Under the pieces are notes generated by a model. That model made no database searches and was not told the DNA's origin. It saw nothing but the letters and a program-made list of their open reading frames with translations. From Panagrolaimus kolymaensis (lineage: Eukaryota; Nematoda; Chromadorea; Rhabditida; Panagrolaimidae), in the NCBI GenBank assembly GCA_028622995.1, contig JAJQJQ010000047.1, forward strand, positions 744,001-808,000: a stretch of 64,000 bases of DNA. The letters run 5' to 3'. How positions within the stretch are numbered: the stretch's first letter is position 1; every line of letters starts with the position of its first letter. Positions 37,291-48,684 of the stretch are shown one piece after another. The position numbers and the translations under genes were made by a program.

Positions 37291-38879
37291 CACACCTAAA
37301 TATTTTTAATATAAATAGATTAAAGTTCCTTTAAAGCATAAAAATCTTGTGTCTTTTGTATTCTAATTTTTTGAAATCTTCTCGACTTTCTATTTAATTT
37401 TGTCAAAAAGTAAAAAAAGCACAAACTAAAATATTCAAAACAAAAAAAAACGAACGACCAAAAAATTGTTTTAAGCTCAACTAAAAAATTAGCAAAGAAA
37501 ACAAAAAGGAAACTTTGTACAAGGAAAATAGCGGCCAATTTTTTTTTCTGCTCTCTATCGATTGGATTTTTTTCAAACAAATTTTTTTTACACATCGCCC
37601 TTTCCAACGGACAAAAAATACGTTTCAAAAAGGTAATCAGAATTTATCCATTGATTTTAGTATAAAAAAAATTTTAAAAGCTCAAACGAAAGAAAAAAAA
37701 ATCCACTTTCTGCTTTTTTTGTCTAAGAATAAATGTAGAATAAATAATCTACGGCGTTTTTTGAATGAAAAACAAAAACAAAAATAATGTTTTCTTAATT
37801 TGTAGCATGCATTCTTTGTAAAATAAATTTCTAGTAGACACAAAATAAATTAATAAAATTTATTAACAACTAAAAATAAAATCACAATAAAAAGTAAATA
37901 CCCATAATAAATTAAGTCTCAACAAACAAACAAACAAACAAAAATGAAATGGAATAGGGAGTTAAAAAGATAAATAAAAAAAACTAACTTGCTCTTTTTT
38001 TATTCAGTAATTTTATTAATTATAGATGTTAGATTTGTCTCTGACAATGTTTTCTTTTTATTTTAATTTTATTTATGATTCATTTTATTTATGACTAAAA
38101 GCAAGAAGCACATCTTTAACTGGCACTCGCTGTCTGTCTGACCGGAAACCGGAAATAAGCTATTCATAATTTTAGCTGTATTTCTATCAGTATAAAAGCC
38201 GAACCATTTTCCTATCATTCATGCGAAGTTTTTCCTAATCTAATTTTATTATTTTGTATTTGTCAATTTAAATAAAGCGAATCATATATTTCATCTTAAT
38301 TTAGATTCCGAGGGAAACCTTGGGAACAATAGCTAAACATGAAGGCACAAGATTTTATTTATAAACTTCCACGGGTTTAAATAAAACCAAATCTGTAGAG
38401 TGGCAAAAGGATATTGGAATTGATTCAAATGAATATCCAGAAGAAACTAAAATTTTTATAATAGTAATAATCTAAAATCTCTAAAAAGTTCAAAATTTTC
38501 TGGCTTGAAATATCTTCTTCAACGGCACAGTTTTTATCATTAAGTTTTTTAACTATTTAACAAAACTATAAAAAAAATTAAATATTCAAAAAAAGGAATA
38601 AAAAAAGTTATTCACCACTCTTATGGAAAAAAAAGCGGAAAAAGAAAAATGAAAAAATATCACTTTTTCTTTTTAGCTTTAAACATTTCGATCGATATTT
38701 TTGTGTTTGCGCGATTTTTTTCTAACAGAAAATAAAAGAAACAACATAAAGAGATCGACATCGATTTTTTTTTGTGCAACCTTTTCATAGTTTGAATTAA
38801 GGTTTTTTGTGTTTTTTTAATCGCATCTTTTTTGTTTCAAATTTTACTGAAATATTTGGATGTTTGGAAAGTTCTGTCG

Positions 38880-39200
38880 CCAATAAAACTGACTGCAAAA
38901 AGACTTTACTTTTTGGTGGTGTTTAAACTGCTGCTTTTGGTATTTGGACCATAATTTTGAGGTGGTGAGTAATTGTAATACATGTAGAAAATGACAGACT
39001 ATTAAGAAACACTTAAAATAACGATTGAAAAACAATGGAATACAAGCATTAATAATAAAACTGAAAAATTGTTTTCAAAGTAAAAAAAAAGGGAGAGATC
39101 GAAGTAAAGCACGTGAAAACAAAAATATTTAAAAGCATTTTATTCAGTAATTAAAATAATGCCGCATTATCATGAGGTCCACCATTCAATTGTTTAATAG
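38880..39200. repeat. Segment duplicated at 46220-46540
   Basis: Shared strings in order include GCTGCTTTTGGTATTTGG, CATAATTTTGAGGTGGTGAG, GAAAAACAATGGAATACAAG and TTATCATGAG(G/A)TCCAC. On the minus strand the segment reads like a C-terminal coding tail (SPPQNYGPNTKSSSLN) next to QLNGGPHDN, perhaps the last exons of the LAPTM-like gene. Both copies are degenerate. Confidence 0.65.
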
Positions 39201-40734
39201 TTTGAATTAAAGTTTCCGTATTTTGTTTTTTTTAATCGCATCTTTTTATACAATATTAATGAAATATATATTGTATGTTCAGAAAGTTCTGTCGCGGGTA
39301 AAACCAAATACAAAATACATTGTAATAGTTGGATTACGTATCAGCTCACTTAAAGGATTATTTAATTCTTAATTCTGAATCATTTGTAGGTTTTTGTTCA
39401 CTTGGTTTACAAAGATGATTTTTTGTACATCCAAAATAAATTTTTTAATTTTTATCGTCAGTATGAAACCTTCCTGATAAATAATGCTGATGATTTTTAT
39501 TGCACTTTTGGCAAAAATACCAGATGATCTTTCTTTTTTTTGTTTGCCTTTTAACGTGTAATTCATAAAAGTGTGTATGTGCAGGATTTGTCCATATGGT
39601 TACTTTAGTATACCTTTCATAGTTTAAAAAAACCCATTTAAAAAAGAACAAAAAATATTAAAATATTCAAACGAAAGAAATTTAAATCAAATTTCTCTTT
39701 CCTTTTTTTGTTAGAAAAAAGTAAAAGGTGAAAATGGCACCAAACAATAAATTCTCACATTATTTCTTATTGGCTTTTATCATGGTTAAAAAACGATGTC
39801 GTTAATTTTGCAACAACAAAATTTTACTTTCGAACACTATTTAAAAATTTCTTTCGTTGTGAAAAAACTCCATTTTAAGGTGACAAACACGTTGCACAAA
39901 AATTTTTGACAAAAGACTTAGGCAAAAAAAAAACACTATTGCGTGTATATGCCTTGCTCTGTGTTGGCAGTAATTCCATCTTACGCCATGAAAAAGTTTG
40001 TCATAGAATTTTTTTGTCGAATTGAATCTATTGTGCTTTCTATAAAAATCGTTTAGATTTTTTTGAACTAATAAAGTTTTTTGAATATTTTTTAAATTTT
40101 TTTTATGTTAAATATATAAAACATCCTGCTATCTTTAATTTACAGTGTTTATTTTTTATTTTTTTGAAACTTTATAAGAATATAATATATACGTAATGAA
40201 TAAGCAGCAAAAGACTACCTGAAACATTGTATAAATACGAATTAAAAAATTCTTGTTTTACCTCCTAAAAGAAGCATACGAATGCTTATGTCAAGTCAAT
40301 GACAATATTGTTGAAATTGAGCATGCTTCCATACGAATTTCATTAAAAAGAAGACCAACCAATTTGTTAGTGGCGTAAACAAGTCACCAAAAATATTTTA
40401 CCGAAGTACTATTTAATCGACCAAAATGTTTCAAAGTTGAATTCTCTAAGGAATATATTATTAAATTTCACGGTAAAAATGAAAATAAATAGTTTTTTTG
40501 AATTATATTTAAAAATTGGGTTAGTATTTGGTTATAACTTCCTGTAATTTGAAAAAAACCAAACAGAAATAGCGAATTGAAGAATATCGAATGCTAAGAT
40601 AGAAATTAATCTTGGGGTGCAATGTCTAACTCCAGCTTGAATCAAAGCATAAACGGATCTAATAACTTTATAAATAATTTCTGAGGCGTAAAAATATTTA
40701 AATAATCATTCGATGATAAATAAATTTAAAAATT

Positions 40735-41010
40735 ACGTAAAGAATTAAAAAAAGGGGTAAAAAGCCATGGAATAGTTTTTTCGATTCCAATTATTGGTCC
40801 TAAAGCGATGAGAACGCCCACCAAAGCCAAAGGAAAAATCCATATTAAGTTTGTAAAATTTCAAAATAAAAACTAGCAAATAAAACTATTGATAAATATA
40901 CAGGAGTGATCATGCAAAATATGTAAGTTCCAGTAGTAACATGGCACCCCAAACAACATTTGTATTTGGGATCAGATGGGTTAAAATCTGTCTGTTGCCA
41001 TGGTGGCTGC
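40735..41010 (-). pseudogene. LAPTM-like four-TM protein fragment
   Basis: After an acceptor-like TTTTGCAG the minus strand encodes PPWQQTDFNPSDPKYKCC then LGCHVTTGTYIFCMI, which resembles the Cys-rich start of nematode LAPTM4-type lysosomal membrane proteins. A hydrophobic stretch (WIFPLALVGVLIALGPIIGI) follows in a different frame, so a one-base frameshift separates the two parts. No complete gene surrounds them. Confidence 0.5.
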
Positions 41011-41304
41011 AAAATAAAAAATGGAAGAAATTAAAAAAGAAGTTAAATATGAAGAAAAAACGCACTGATTTTACATCCAAATGCGGAAGAAACATAAACT
41101 CGTTTATTTTTACTTTAATTTCTTTTTTTTAAATTAGCATTTATTTCGATAATTTTATTTATTTAATCGATTCAAAGAGATTTTTTTGAGTGATTTGAAA
41201 AATACAATAAAACATGATGATTTCTTTATTTTCTTTTGATATCATTTTTTTTCAGTATCAAGAAAAAAAATTTTCTTTTGAAACTTTTTCGAAAAAAGAA
41301 AAAA

Positions 41305-41405
41305 AAACTTTCAAACATAATGTGGGGTATGGCCTTTATTTGTTCCCAATTCAACTTTTCCAGTTAATTCAGCTTCAACAATCCCCACCTTTGGGTCGAT
41401 GTTTA
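41305..41405 (-). pseudogene. Repeated exon fragment, copy 2 (array region)
   Basis: It encodes IDPKVGIVEAELTGKVELGT and GHTPHYV on the minus strand, paralogous to 37165-37290. It is preceded on the plus strand by marker one of the array, as copy 1 is. Confidence 0.55.
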
Positions 41406-43140
41406 AATTTTTTCTTTAAAAAAACAAACAAAATAACAAAAAATGTCAATCATATTTACGCCTATCATTTCCGAATAATTTTTTGAAATCCTTTCGACTT
41501 TCTATTTAATTTTTTTGAAAGTAAAAAGAGCACAAACTAAAATATTCAAAAGAAAAAAGTAAACGACCAAAAAATTGTTTTAAGCTCAACTAAAAAATTA
41601 GCAAAGAAAGCAAAAAGAAAAACTATGTATAAGGAAAAAAGCGGCGAATTTTTTTCTGCTCTCTATCGATTGATTTTAGTTTTAAAAAATAGCGCAATTT
41701 TTTTTCTGTTGATATTGATAAAAAAGATTAAAAGGGAAACAAATACGATGAATATAAAATAGTAAAAATAAAAGGAAAGAAATACAAAAAGAAAAAAAAT
41801 GTTTTAAGAAAATCAATTATATATTAAAAATTCTATTTTTTTATAAGTAATGAAGGGTAAAAGAAATCAATAAAAAGCAAGCACAAAATAAAGTCATTGT
41901 CTATTCGTGTGGTCGCAAAAAAAGAAAAAGAAAAAATCAATCAATTTTAGCTATTTTCGTTTTTAAATGAGTCAGAGAAAAAAAGAAAGAGAAACAAATG
42001 TTGTTTTTAATTTTTACAAAAAAAGGAAAAAAAATTCGAGCAACAAGCTTTATTGCGTTTGGCTTGGCCGTTGCTGTAAAAAAAGGGTTGTCGCTGCTAA
42101 ATTTAAAAAGCATTCGCGCCTCCATAAATAAAAGCAAAAAAAGATGGTTCTTACTAAAATAGGATTAATTAATTCCAACTTATCTTCTGCCATTCCCTAA
42201 AAAATATGTTTAAAAGCTTTAAGTCTTTAATTAAAATAATTTTGAAAAATAGCTACCAAGGCTCAGCAAAAAATAAACATTGCGTTGATCGAAAGCGAAT
42301 TTTTTCTCCAAATTTAGAATTAAACGCCGAAACAAAAATAAAAATATTTTTGATCATAACCTTGATTGTGCCACCAAGGATGGTCGAAGTTTCATTTCGT
42401 CTTTCGCTTTCCGAAATCTTCGTGCATTTTTTTTTTTTTTTTCACTTTTCGAGAATTTTTTTTTAAAATTAATTAAACTTTATTTGTGGCCAAAAAATAA
42501 GATAGATGGAAATAAAAATAAACAGCCATTTTTGATGATTTTTATGATAGCTAGGAAAAATAGGAGAACAAAAAGTTTAAAAAACAGATGTTTACAAAAT
42601 GTAATTATAAACTATGCATTTGATTGATTTAGCACACTTATAAATAATAATAGATTTTTTTGGGTTTTTTGATAATGGAGATTAAAATTTGAATTTTCAT
42701 AAATGTTTTGTTTCACTTTGTTTGCGCGAAATTAAACTTTTAGAAATTTCTTCTTTCCTGATAGCGGATTTTCTTCTTCTTTTGTCAAGCCCCGCTACAA
42801 ATTTTTTTTGCAACTTTTTCTTATACAAAAAGAAATTTATTCAAGATTTTAACTTGTTGGAAAAGGTCATGTGTAAAAGAAATTTGTTTTAAAAAAATCC
42901 AATCGATAGAAAGTAGGAAAAAAATTGGCAGCTTTTTTCCTTATACATTGTTTTTCTTTTTGCTTTCTTTGCAAATTTTTTAGTTGAGCTTTTTACAATT
43001 TCTATCGCTGGATTTTTGTTTAATAAACCACTAATTTTTAAAAAAAATTATTCCGCGTTTTTCAATTTTATAGATATATTTTATTTATTAAATTAAAAAA
43101 AGTAAGTACGTTTTTTAGAACTTTGCGGAATCGATAAATC
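41406..43140. other. AT-rich intergenic region with inverted repeat copies
   Basis: No gene is recognised. Sequence at 41570-41680 reappears inverted at 42895-43010, and a direct relative is at 37455-37560. Just upstream of the next gene, TTTTTTAG at about 43114-43121 precedes the start codon by 19 bases and could be a spliced-leader acceptor. Confidence 0.5.
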
Positions 43141-45021
43141 ATGGAAAGATATATTGAAAAACAACTTTCAAATCAATCATCTCTTCTATCCGATTCAACT
43201 TCCGGCGATAGTGTTTCCTCAAATTTTACTGAACCCAATGAAATCAACTACGAATATGACAATGATAGCCATTCGCGGTGCGAATTTAATTATGAAGAAA
43301 TGGAAAAAGAACGAAATCGAGTTCAAGTAGAAAAAGTGGATTTGGCTTTTGAATTAAGTAAAAAGAATAAAATTATTGAAGCTACTCTTCAAGATAATTT
43401 AAAGAAGGAAAATGAAAATATTTGTTTGAAAAAAGCAAATGATGAATTAAAAACTACAAATGCGGAACTTTTTAAAAAGGTAACTTTAAAAATTTTTTTT
43501 AACTTTCTTTAAAAATATTTAAATTTAAGGTTTCTGATTTCACGCTGCAATTGGAAAGTGAACAAAAGAAAAAGAATAGCCTTTTGAATCTTCTTGCTGA
43601 AATGAAAGAAGATTACAATAAAGAAATGGACCGGTTTTTGAAGATAAAAGATGATATTGAAAAAGATAATGAATTGTCCAAATCAAAATTTGTTCAAAAA
43701 GAAAATGAATTTGCAAAACTTAAATCAGATTATTTTGAACTTTCGAATAATGTAAGCTTCTTTTTCATGGTAAATTGTTAGAATATATATATAATTTATT
43801 TTTATTTTTAGTTACATGAAAGCATTAGCGAAAAAGAAAGGTTAAACGATGAAGTCAAGAAGCTTGAAATGGAATTAAATCAAGTTCGAACTAACAACAA
43901 AGAACAAAAATTAAACGTATGAAATTTGCCTTATATTTTGGCAGTCATATATTAACTTGAAAATAATTTTTAGATTGATAAATTGGAACTTGAACTTCAA
44001 GCTTTAAAAGCAAATTGGAATAATGTTGCAAGGTTTTTTGCACCAAATGATACGAATCTGTCGAATCAAGTTAACATTTTTGTTAAAATTCAAATATGCA
44101 TATATATTTTTTTTAGACATTTGGAAACCCAGAAACTGTTGAAGTTACAACTACAACTCCTCTTTTTTCTGAGCTTAAATCCACTGTTAATATTACAAAT
44201 GATAGCGATGTGGAAAGTCATTCATCGCTGATTTTTGAAACTACCAATGTTGAAAAAACGATTGAAAATGAGGAAGCTTCTTCTCATGTTTCAAGTTTAA
44301 AAGATTTTGAACAACTTCACGAGAGTGGTTCTTTGATTGATGATTCTGAAGCTGAAGAGCCATATATTCCAGAGGAACATTTCGATGTTTCCATTTCTGC
44401 TGACGATGATAGTCAAAATGGCGTTAATTCTAAACGTTATGACGTAAGAAAACATTTTTATTTTAATGTTTGGTTATATTGCAATTAAAAATTATTTCAG
44501 TTGCGAAAGAAAAGACTCTTTACCGATGATGGTAGCCTTGCACCTCCACAAGCAAAACGACCATCTCGCATCAAGAATGAATTTGATAGTGAAAAAGATG
44601 ATAAATCAGATGGCACCGTTGAAGAAGAAGAAGAAATCGACAGTAAAAAGTGTATTTTTTTTGAGTTTGACTTAATAAATTTTAATCTAAATTCTGTTAT
44701 AGCATTTCGTTAACAACAACTCAAACACCTCAAACAAATTCTAAAAAAAGTCCATGTGGCATCCACAAATATTATAAATTTGAACTTCGTCATAATATTA
44801 AACATCCCAAAGTTGTTGTATTTGCATCGTGTGGAAAATGTTATATTTTCAATCATAGTCAAGATCGTCCTGAATCAACAATGTATCGTTGCAATAGTTG
44901 TAGATGTTTAAATTATTCACTCACAGGATGTTTTGAAAAAGATGTAGATGGTAGAGAATATTTTTGTATTAAAAAAGCTCATATTTGCGAGCCTGTTCCA
45001 TACGAATCTTTAAAAAGATGA
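43141..45021 (+). CDS. Coiled-coil protein with C-terminal FLYWCH-like Cys/His domain, 518 aa
   Basis: Seven exons: 43141-43479, 43530-43751, 43812-43916, 43974-44069, 44117-44443, 44501-44649, 44703-45021; 1557 bases, phases closed. Residues about 50-260 are charged heptad-type coiled coil. A long acidic Ser/Glu-rich linker follows, then basic nuclear-type patches (LRKKRLF, QAKRPSR). The last exon holds CGKCYIF, YRCNSCRCLNYSLTGC and YFCIKKAHICEP, a Cys/His pattern resembling FLYWCH or MULE-type zinc-binding modules. It is likely a nuclear DNA-binding or chromatin protein; the family label is tentative. A TTTTTTAG 19 bases before the ATG may be a trans-splice site. Confidence 0.8.
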
Positions 45022-46783
45022 TCATTTTATAATCGTTTTTTGAATTTATAAATTATGTTTATTTTTATTTGTGTTTTATTAGAATTTGCCATAAAAAGGA
45101 AGAAAAAACAAAAAAAATTTATTTGATGAACCATTATATTTCATACTACAAAAAAGGATTTTTTTCCACCAGGTTAATTAAATCATTAAATACCAAAACC
45201 ACTTTTCACAAATTCTATATTTATAAGTTTGATGTAATTTTGTTATATTCTATTAAGAAATGCGACAATGCCATTATTTTCAAGGGAATTATTTTAAATT
45301 AAGTAAATAAAAAGCCGAAGAAAAATTTGGTTTACATTTTTTGACTACTTTTTAAAAATAAGAGAAATCCAGTTTTTTTTTTCGGTTTTGCATTCATATA
45401 AAGACACGCAAAAAAGGTTATTTTTTCGATTATTTTGGTTTTTTTAAAACGCAAAAAAGAATTACGATGTTTTTTTGAAAAAAAATCAATAAAGGTCTTT
45501 TTTTAAACACAGGATGCCGTCGAAATATGTAAATACAAAAAGGGATTATGGAGAATAACTAAAAAATGAAAGAGAAAAACAATGATCCAATAATCAAGCT
45601 GCTTTTTTTATTATTTTGCTCTTCGATAAACAAAATAAATGTAGAAAAAAAATTTACGAAATAGGGGAAAAGCTCCTAATGCTAGTTAGGAAAAGGTCAA
45701 ATTCAGCTGGCAAAAAAAATTGCTCGAAAAAGGAACCAAACATTAAACTTAATTTTTGCGCTCAATTTCTCTCAGTTTTTTTATTGGGTTGGCTAATTAT
45801 TTTGTAGAATTTTTTTTTGAAGTATTTTACGACGATTTGTTTGTGTAGACATCCGCGATGTCTACAATTTGTTATTTTCTTATTTTCCTAATTTCGTAAT
45901 ATTTGTAATCATTTTTGTTTCCAAATTTTAGTCATCGCTTTTCCCTTCTTTGTCTAAATCCTTTTTCTTTGTGTCTTTTGCGCGCCGCCGTTAATGGCTG
46001 TGAAAGCAACCTTTATTGACGCATTCATCTAACTCATCGACTGGCACATTCTATCGCCCATCCCCTTTTCTGCCAATATAAAAACACCTTTACTTTTCTC
46101 TTATTTGGCTCAGTTTTGGATTTAGTTTTGGAAATTTAAATTTAATAAATAAAGTTCATTTTAAAGACAACCCGCCCGACAACCGTTTGCTGTTTGTCAA
46201 AGTGCTAATATTCATTTGTTAGAGCATAAAACAGACTGCATCAATACTTTACCTTATGGTGGTGGTAAAACAGCTGCTTTTGGTATTTGGAGCATAATTT
46301 TGAGGTGGTGAGTAGTGTAAACATTGAAAAAATGGACAATTTTTAAGAAACATTTAAAAAATGAACGAAAAACAATGGAATACAAGTATTGAAAAAAATT
46401 GAAAAAATGTTATCGAAGTATAAAATAAGAAAAGAGAGATCGAGGAAAAGCTCGTACAAAAAAAATTTAAAAGCATTAAATTTAATGATTTAATAAAGAT
46501 GCGTTATCATGAGATCCACAATAATATAATTGCTTGACATGATTATAAGTTTGAAAAAAAACCAACGACCAAAAGAACATTGGAATGAAATTCATGATCA
46601 AAATTAAAACAGAAGTGACATTGCAAAATGGTTTGACAGCTAAAAAAATTAAGTTATCAACTTTTATTTTTTTGCATCAAAGAAAATAATAATAAAGAAA
46701 ACATACAGCTTCATTTTCATTTATAAAAACGACAAGAATTATATTTCCTTAACTCAGATTGTGCCTTTATGCTTCATTTGAAT
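45022..46783. other. Intergenic region with a possible LTR and a duplicated segment
   Basis: No gene is recognised between the coiled-coil gene and the first chemoreceptor. The region contains the candidate LTR at 45844-46184 and, at 46220-46540, the partner of the duplicated segment at 38880-39200. Confidence 0.5.
45844..46184 (+). mobile_element. Candidate solo LTR, about 341 bp
   Basis: It begins with TGTAGACATC and its perfect inverted copy GATGTCTACA, separated by three bases (45844-45866). Downstream come a TATA-like AATATAAAAACACC near 46075 and a polyadenylation-like AATAAATAAAG near 46145, the layout of an LTR promoter and terminator. GTTTG flanks both proposed ends (45839-45843 and 46185-46189). 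The right end lacks the expected CA, so the boundary is uncertain. A similar TATA/AATAAAG arrangement at 38115-38290 may be a diverged relative. Confidence 0.35.
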
Positions 46784-46852
46784 TACACTCGTAATACCAG
46801 AGGAGCGGGGAATTTTTTCTTAAATAATTTAATTATAAATTCTTTATATGGT

Positions 46853-47764
46853 TTAATAAAATATATATAAAGTTGCAATAAAATCCACTAAACAATGAGT
46901 TGATAATATACAAAATAATACGATTTCAATAGAAGTTGTTTGAGGTATTTGAAAACTAATAAATGTAAAAAATAAAGTTATTGGAGTAAAAAAGAATGCA
47001 CACGTAACAATTATTTGAATGAGAGATGACAAAATTAAACTGTTATTTGTTTTAGAAAGAATTTTAGATTTAGATTTTTTCATTTGATATCGAAGAAATA
47101 TGAGAATGAAAATTACGAGGCAATAACCAGAAAAGCATAAAGCCAAAGTGCCTTTACTTGATATATTTATGGAACTATATGGTTGAGCACATAAAGTTTT
47201 TTCAAAAAAATATTCTTCCAATATACAACTTTCATATTCTTTAGCCCTTTCTCGAATTTTAATTTCATTTATATCAGTAATTTGAACCAAAAGTATTATT
47301 ATTAGAAGATATGGAATACTTGGCATAAGAAAAGTAAACAAGGTAGCTTTTTTTAAAATAAACCATGCCTTTAATTTGTTTGGAAAAACTAATAAATATC
47401 GATACGCTAAAGTCAAACATAAACCAAAAAAACAATTTCCACAACAAATTAAAATTAAAACTATTTGGCAAATAGTATTTCTATAATCTCCGATATAACG
47501 AAATACTACAAATTGAATTCCTGCCACGCTTGGACAAAATATTAATGGCTTAGTTAATCCAATCAAAGTAGTTAAAAATAAATTCCAAAAAGAATAATTA
47601 AAAATTAACCATTTAAATTTGACAAGTTTTTTTGATTGGGTAAAAATTGCATATAGCAAAAATGGTGCTAAGCACCAACACAAAATTAAGGTAAAGAAAG
47701 AATAATAATAATAAAATATTAATAAATTTTCTGAAGGCTTTGTCATCAAAGAATTAAATGGCAT
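46853..47764 (-). pseudogene. Srh-like serpentine chemoreceptor, truncated by a 4-base insertion
   Basis: A single-exon 303-residue frame with about seven hydrophobic helices, close paralogue of the intact receptor at 52463-53470. The proteins are collinear from MPFNSL through LVDFIATLY. The intact copy then continues IKPYRKFIFELFKKK, the KPYR motif typical of the Srh/Str class. Here an extra TATA unit at about 46861-46868 shifts the frame to a stop. A compensating one-base loss lies downstream near 46810, so the lost tail is still recognisable in another frame. It would be a chemosensory GPCR; the missing C-terminus suggests a pseudogene or a recent truncation. Confidence 0.85.
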
Positions 47765-48684
47765 AAAATTTGTTTATGTCCTTTAAAGAAAATTTTTTTC
47801 GGAACTGTTAAAAAAATCGTTTCAAAATGAGAACGTTTTCGCAATCCAATAAATTTTTGAGAAAAAAATGAAGTAAATGAAGATAGGTGTTTTTTAATTT
47901 ATTTTTTTAATGTGATTATGGTTAATAATCTGGGGTGTTTAGTTTAGCAAAAAATGCTAGCATTTTAAATATAAAATTCTGAAAGCATTTGCCCTTATTT
48001 GAATTAATTATATAGACTGTAAAAAACATTAGAATTTTCAATTAGGCGATTATAGTAATTGAACAAATAATAAAAGAAACAACATAGAGAAATCGACATC
48101 GATCTTTTTTTTGTCTAACCTTTTCATATTTTGAATTAAGGTTTTTTTGTGTTTTTTAATCGCATCTTTTTTTTTCTTCTAATTTTACTTAAATATTTGG
48201 ATGTTTGGAAAGTTCTGTCGCCGATAAAAAAAACTACAAAACGCATTCTGATAGTGGGATTACGTAATTTGATATAAAACAGCCTATACAAATTACAGAA
48301 AAACAAAACAGATTTCACCAAGAAAAAATAAATCAAAAAAGCTTACGTTTAAAAGGTTGATAAAGTATAAGAGTGCTCATTTGAGTTGATTGTACTTCAT
48401 TTCTTTTAAGAGTTTCATTTGCGTTAAATCGAAATAGAAATTTAAGAAAAGTATTAAAAAAGGTCGGAAAATTTTTTTTTCAGATAAAATCCTTTTTAAT
48501 TTTTTTCTTCGTCGCATTAGAAGGTGTTATAAATATTATTTGCTATCCACTATCACTTTTTCTTTTCACTTTTAGTGTTAAAAAATTCTTAATCTTTTCT
48601 TATCTTTTCAACGAGTCTCATTTTTGCCGAAACAAAAAATTCATACAATATTTAATTTTTTTCTCGTTTACACTTGTTGTAAAA
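47765..48684. repeat. Duplicated receptor 5' flank and spacer
   Basis: About 47780-48050 is similar to 53480-53765, both upstream of the paired receptors, and both contain GCAAAAAATGCTAGCATTTTAAATATAAA and AAACTGTAAAAAACATTAGAATTTTC-like strings. The duplication thus includes the promoter. At 48070-48240 lies a partial copy of the 34-38 kb array repeat. The rest is the upstream region of the CUB-like gene. Confidence 0.75.

Larger units (their letters stand above)
33780..42000. repeat. Decayed array of repeated gene-fragment units
   Basis: Two marker segments recur. Marker one (GCGGAAGAAACATAAACTCG then TTAGCATCCATTTCGATAAT) is found near 33812, 35193, 36941 and 41083. Marker two (TTAGAAAACATGACAAAACTT then GATCGATATTTTTG, then TTTTCATAGTTTGAAT) is found near 34240-34490, 34725-34960, 36580-36840, 38540-38790 and in part at 48070-48190. 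A third segment (AGCTCAACTAAAAAATTAGC) is at 37468 and 41585, and inverted near 42985. Between them lie pieces of SRPK-like kinase and LAPTM-like coding sequence. No intact gene spans the region. It looks like a former tandem gene cluster after decay. Confidence 0.7.

Noticed and set aside
40278..40480. Gene-like plus-strand stretch with VNDNIVEIEHASIRISLKR
   Set aside because: Interrupted by a stop, no splice pair removes it, and no domain is recognisable; perhaps another decayed fragment.
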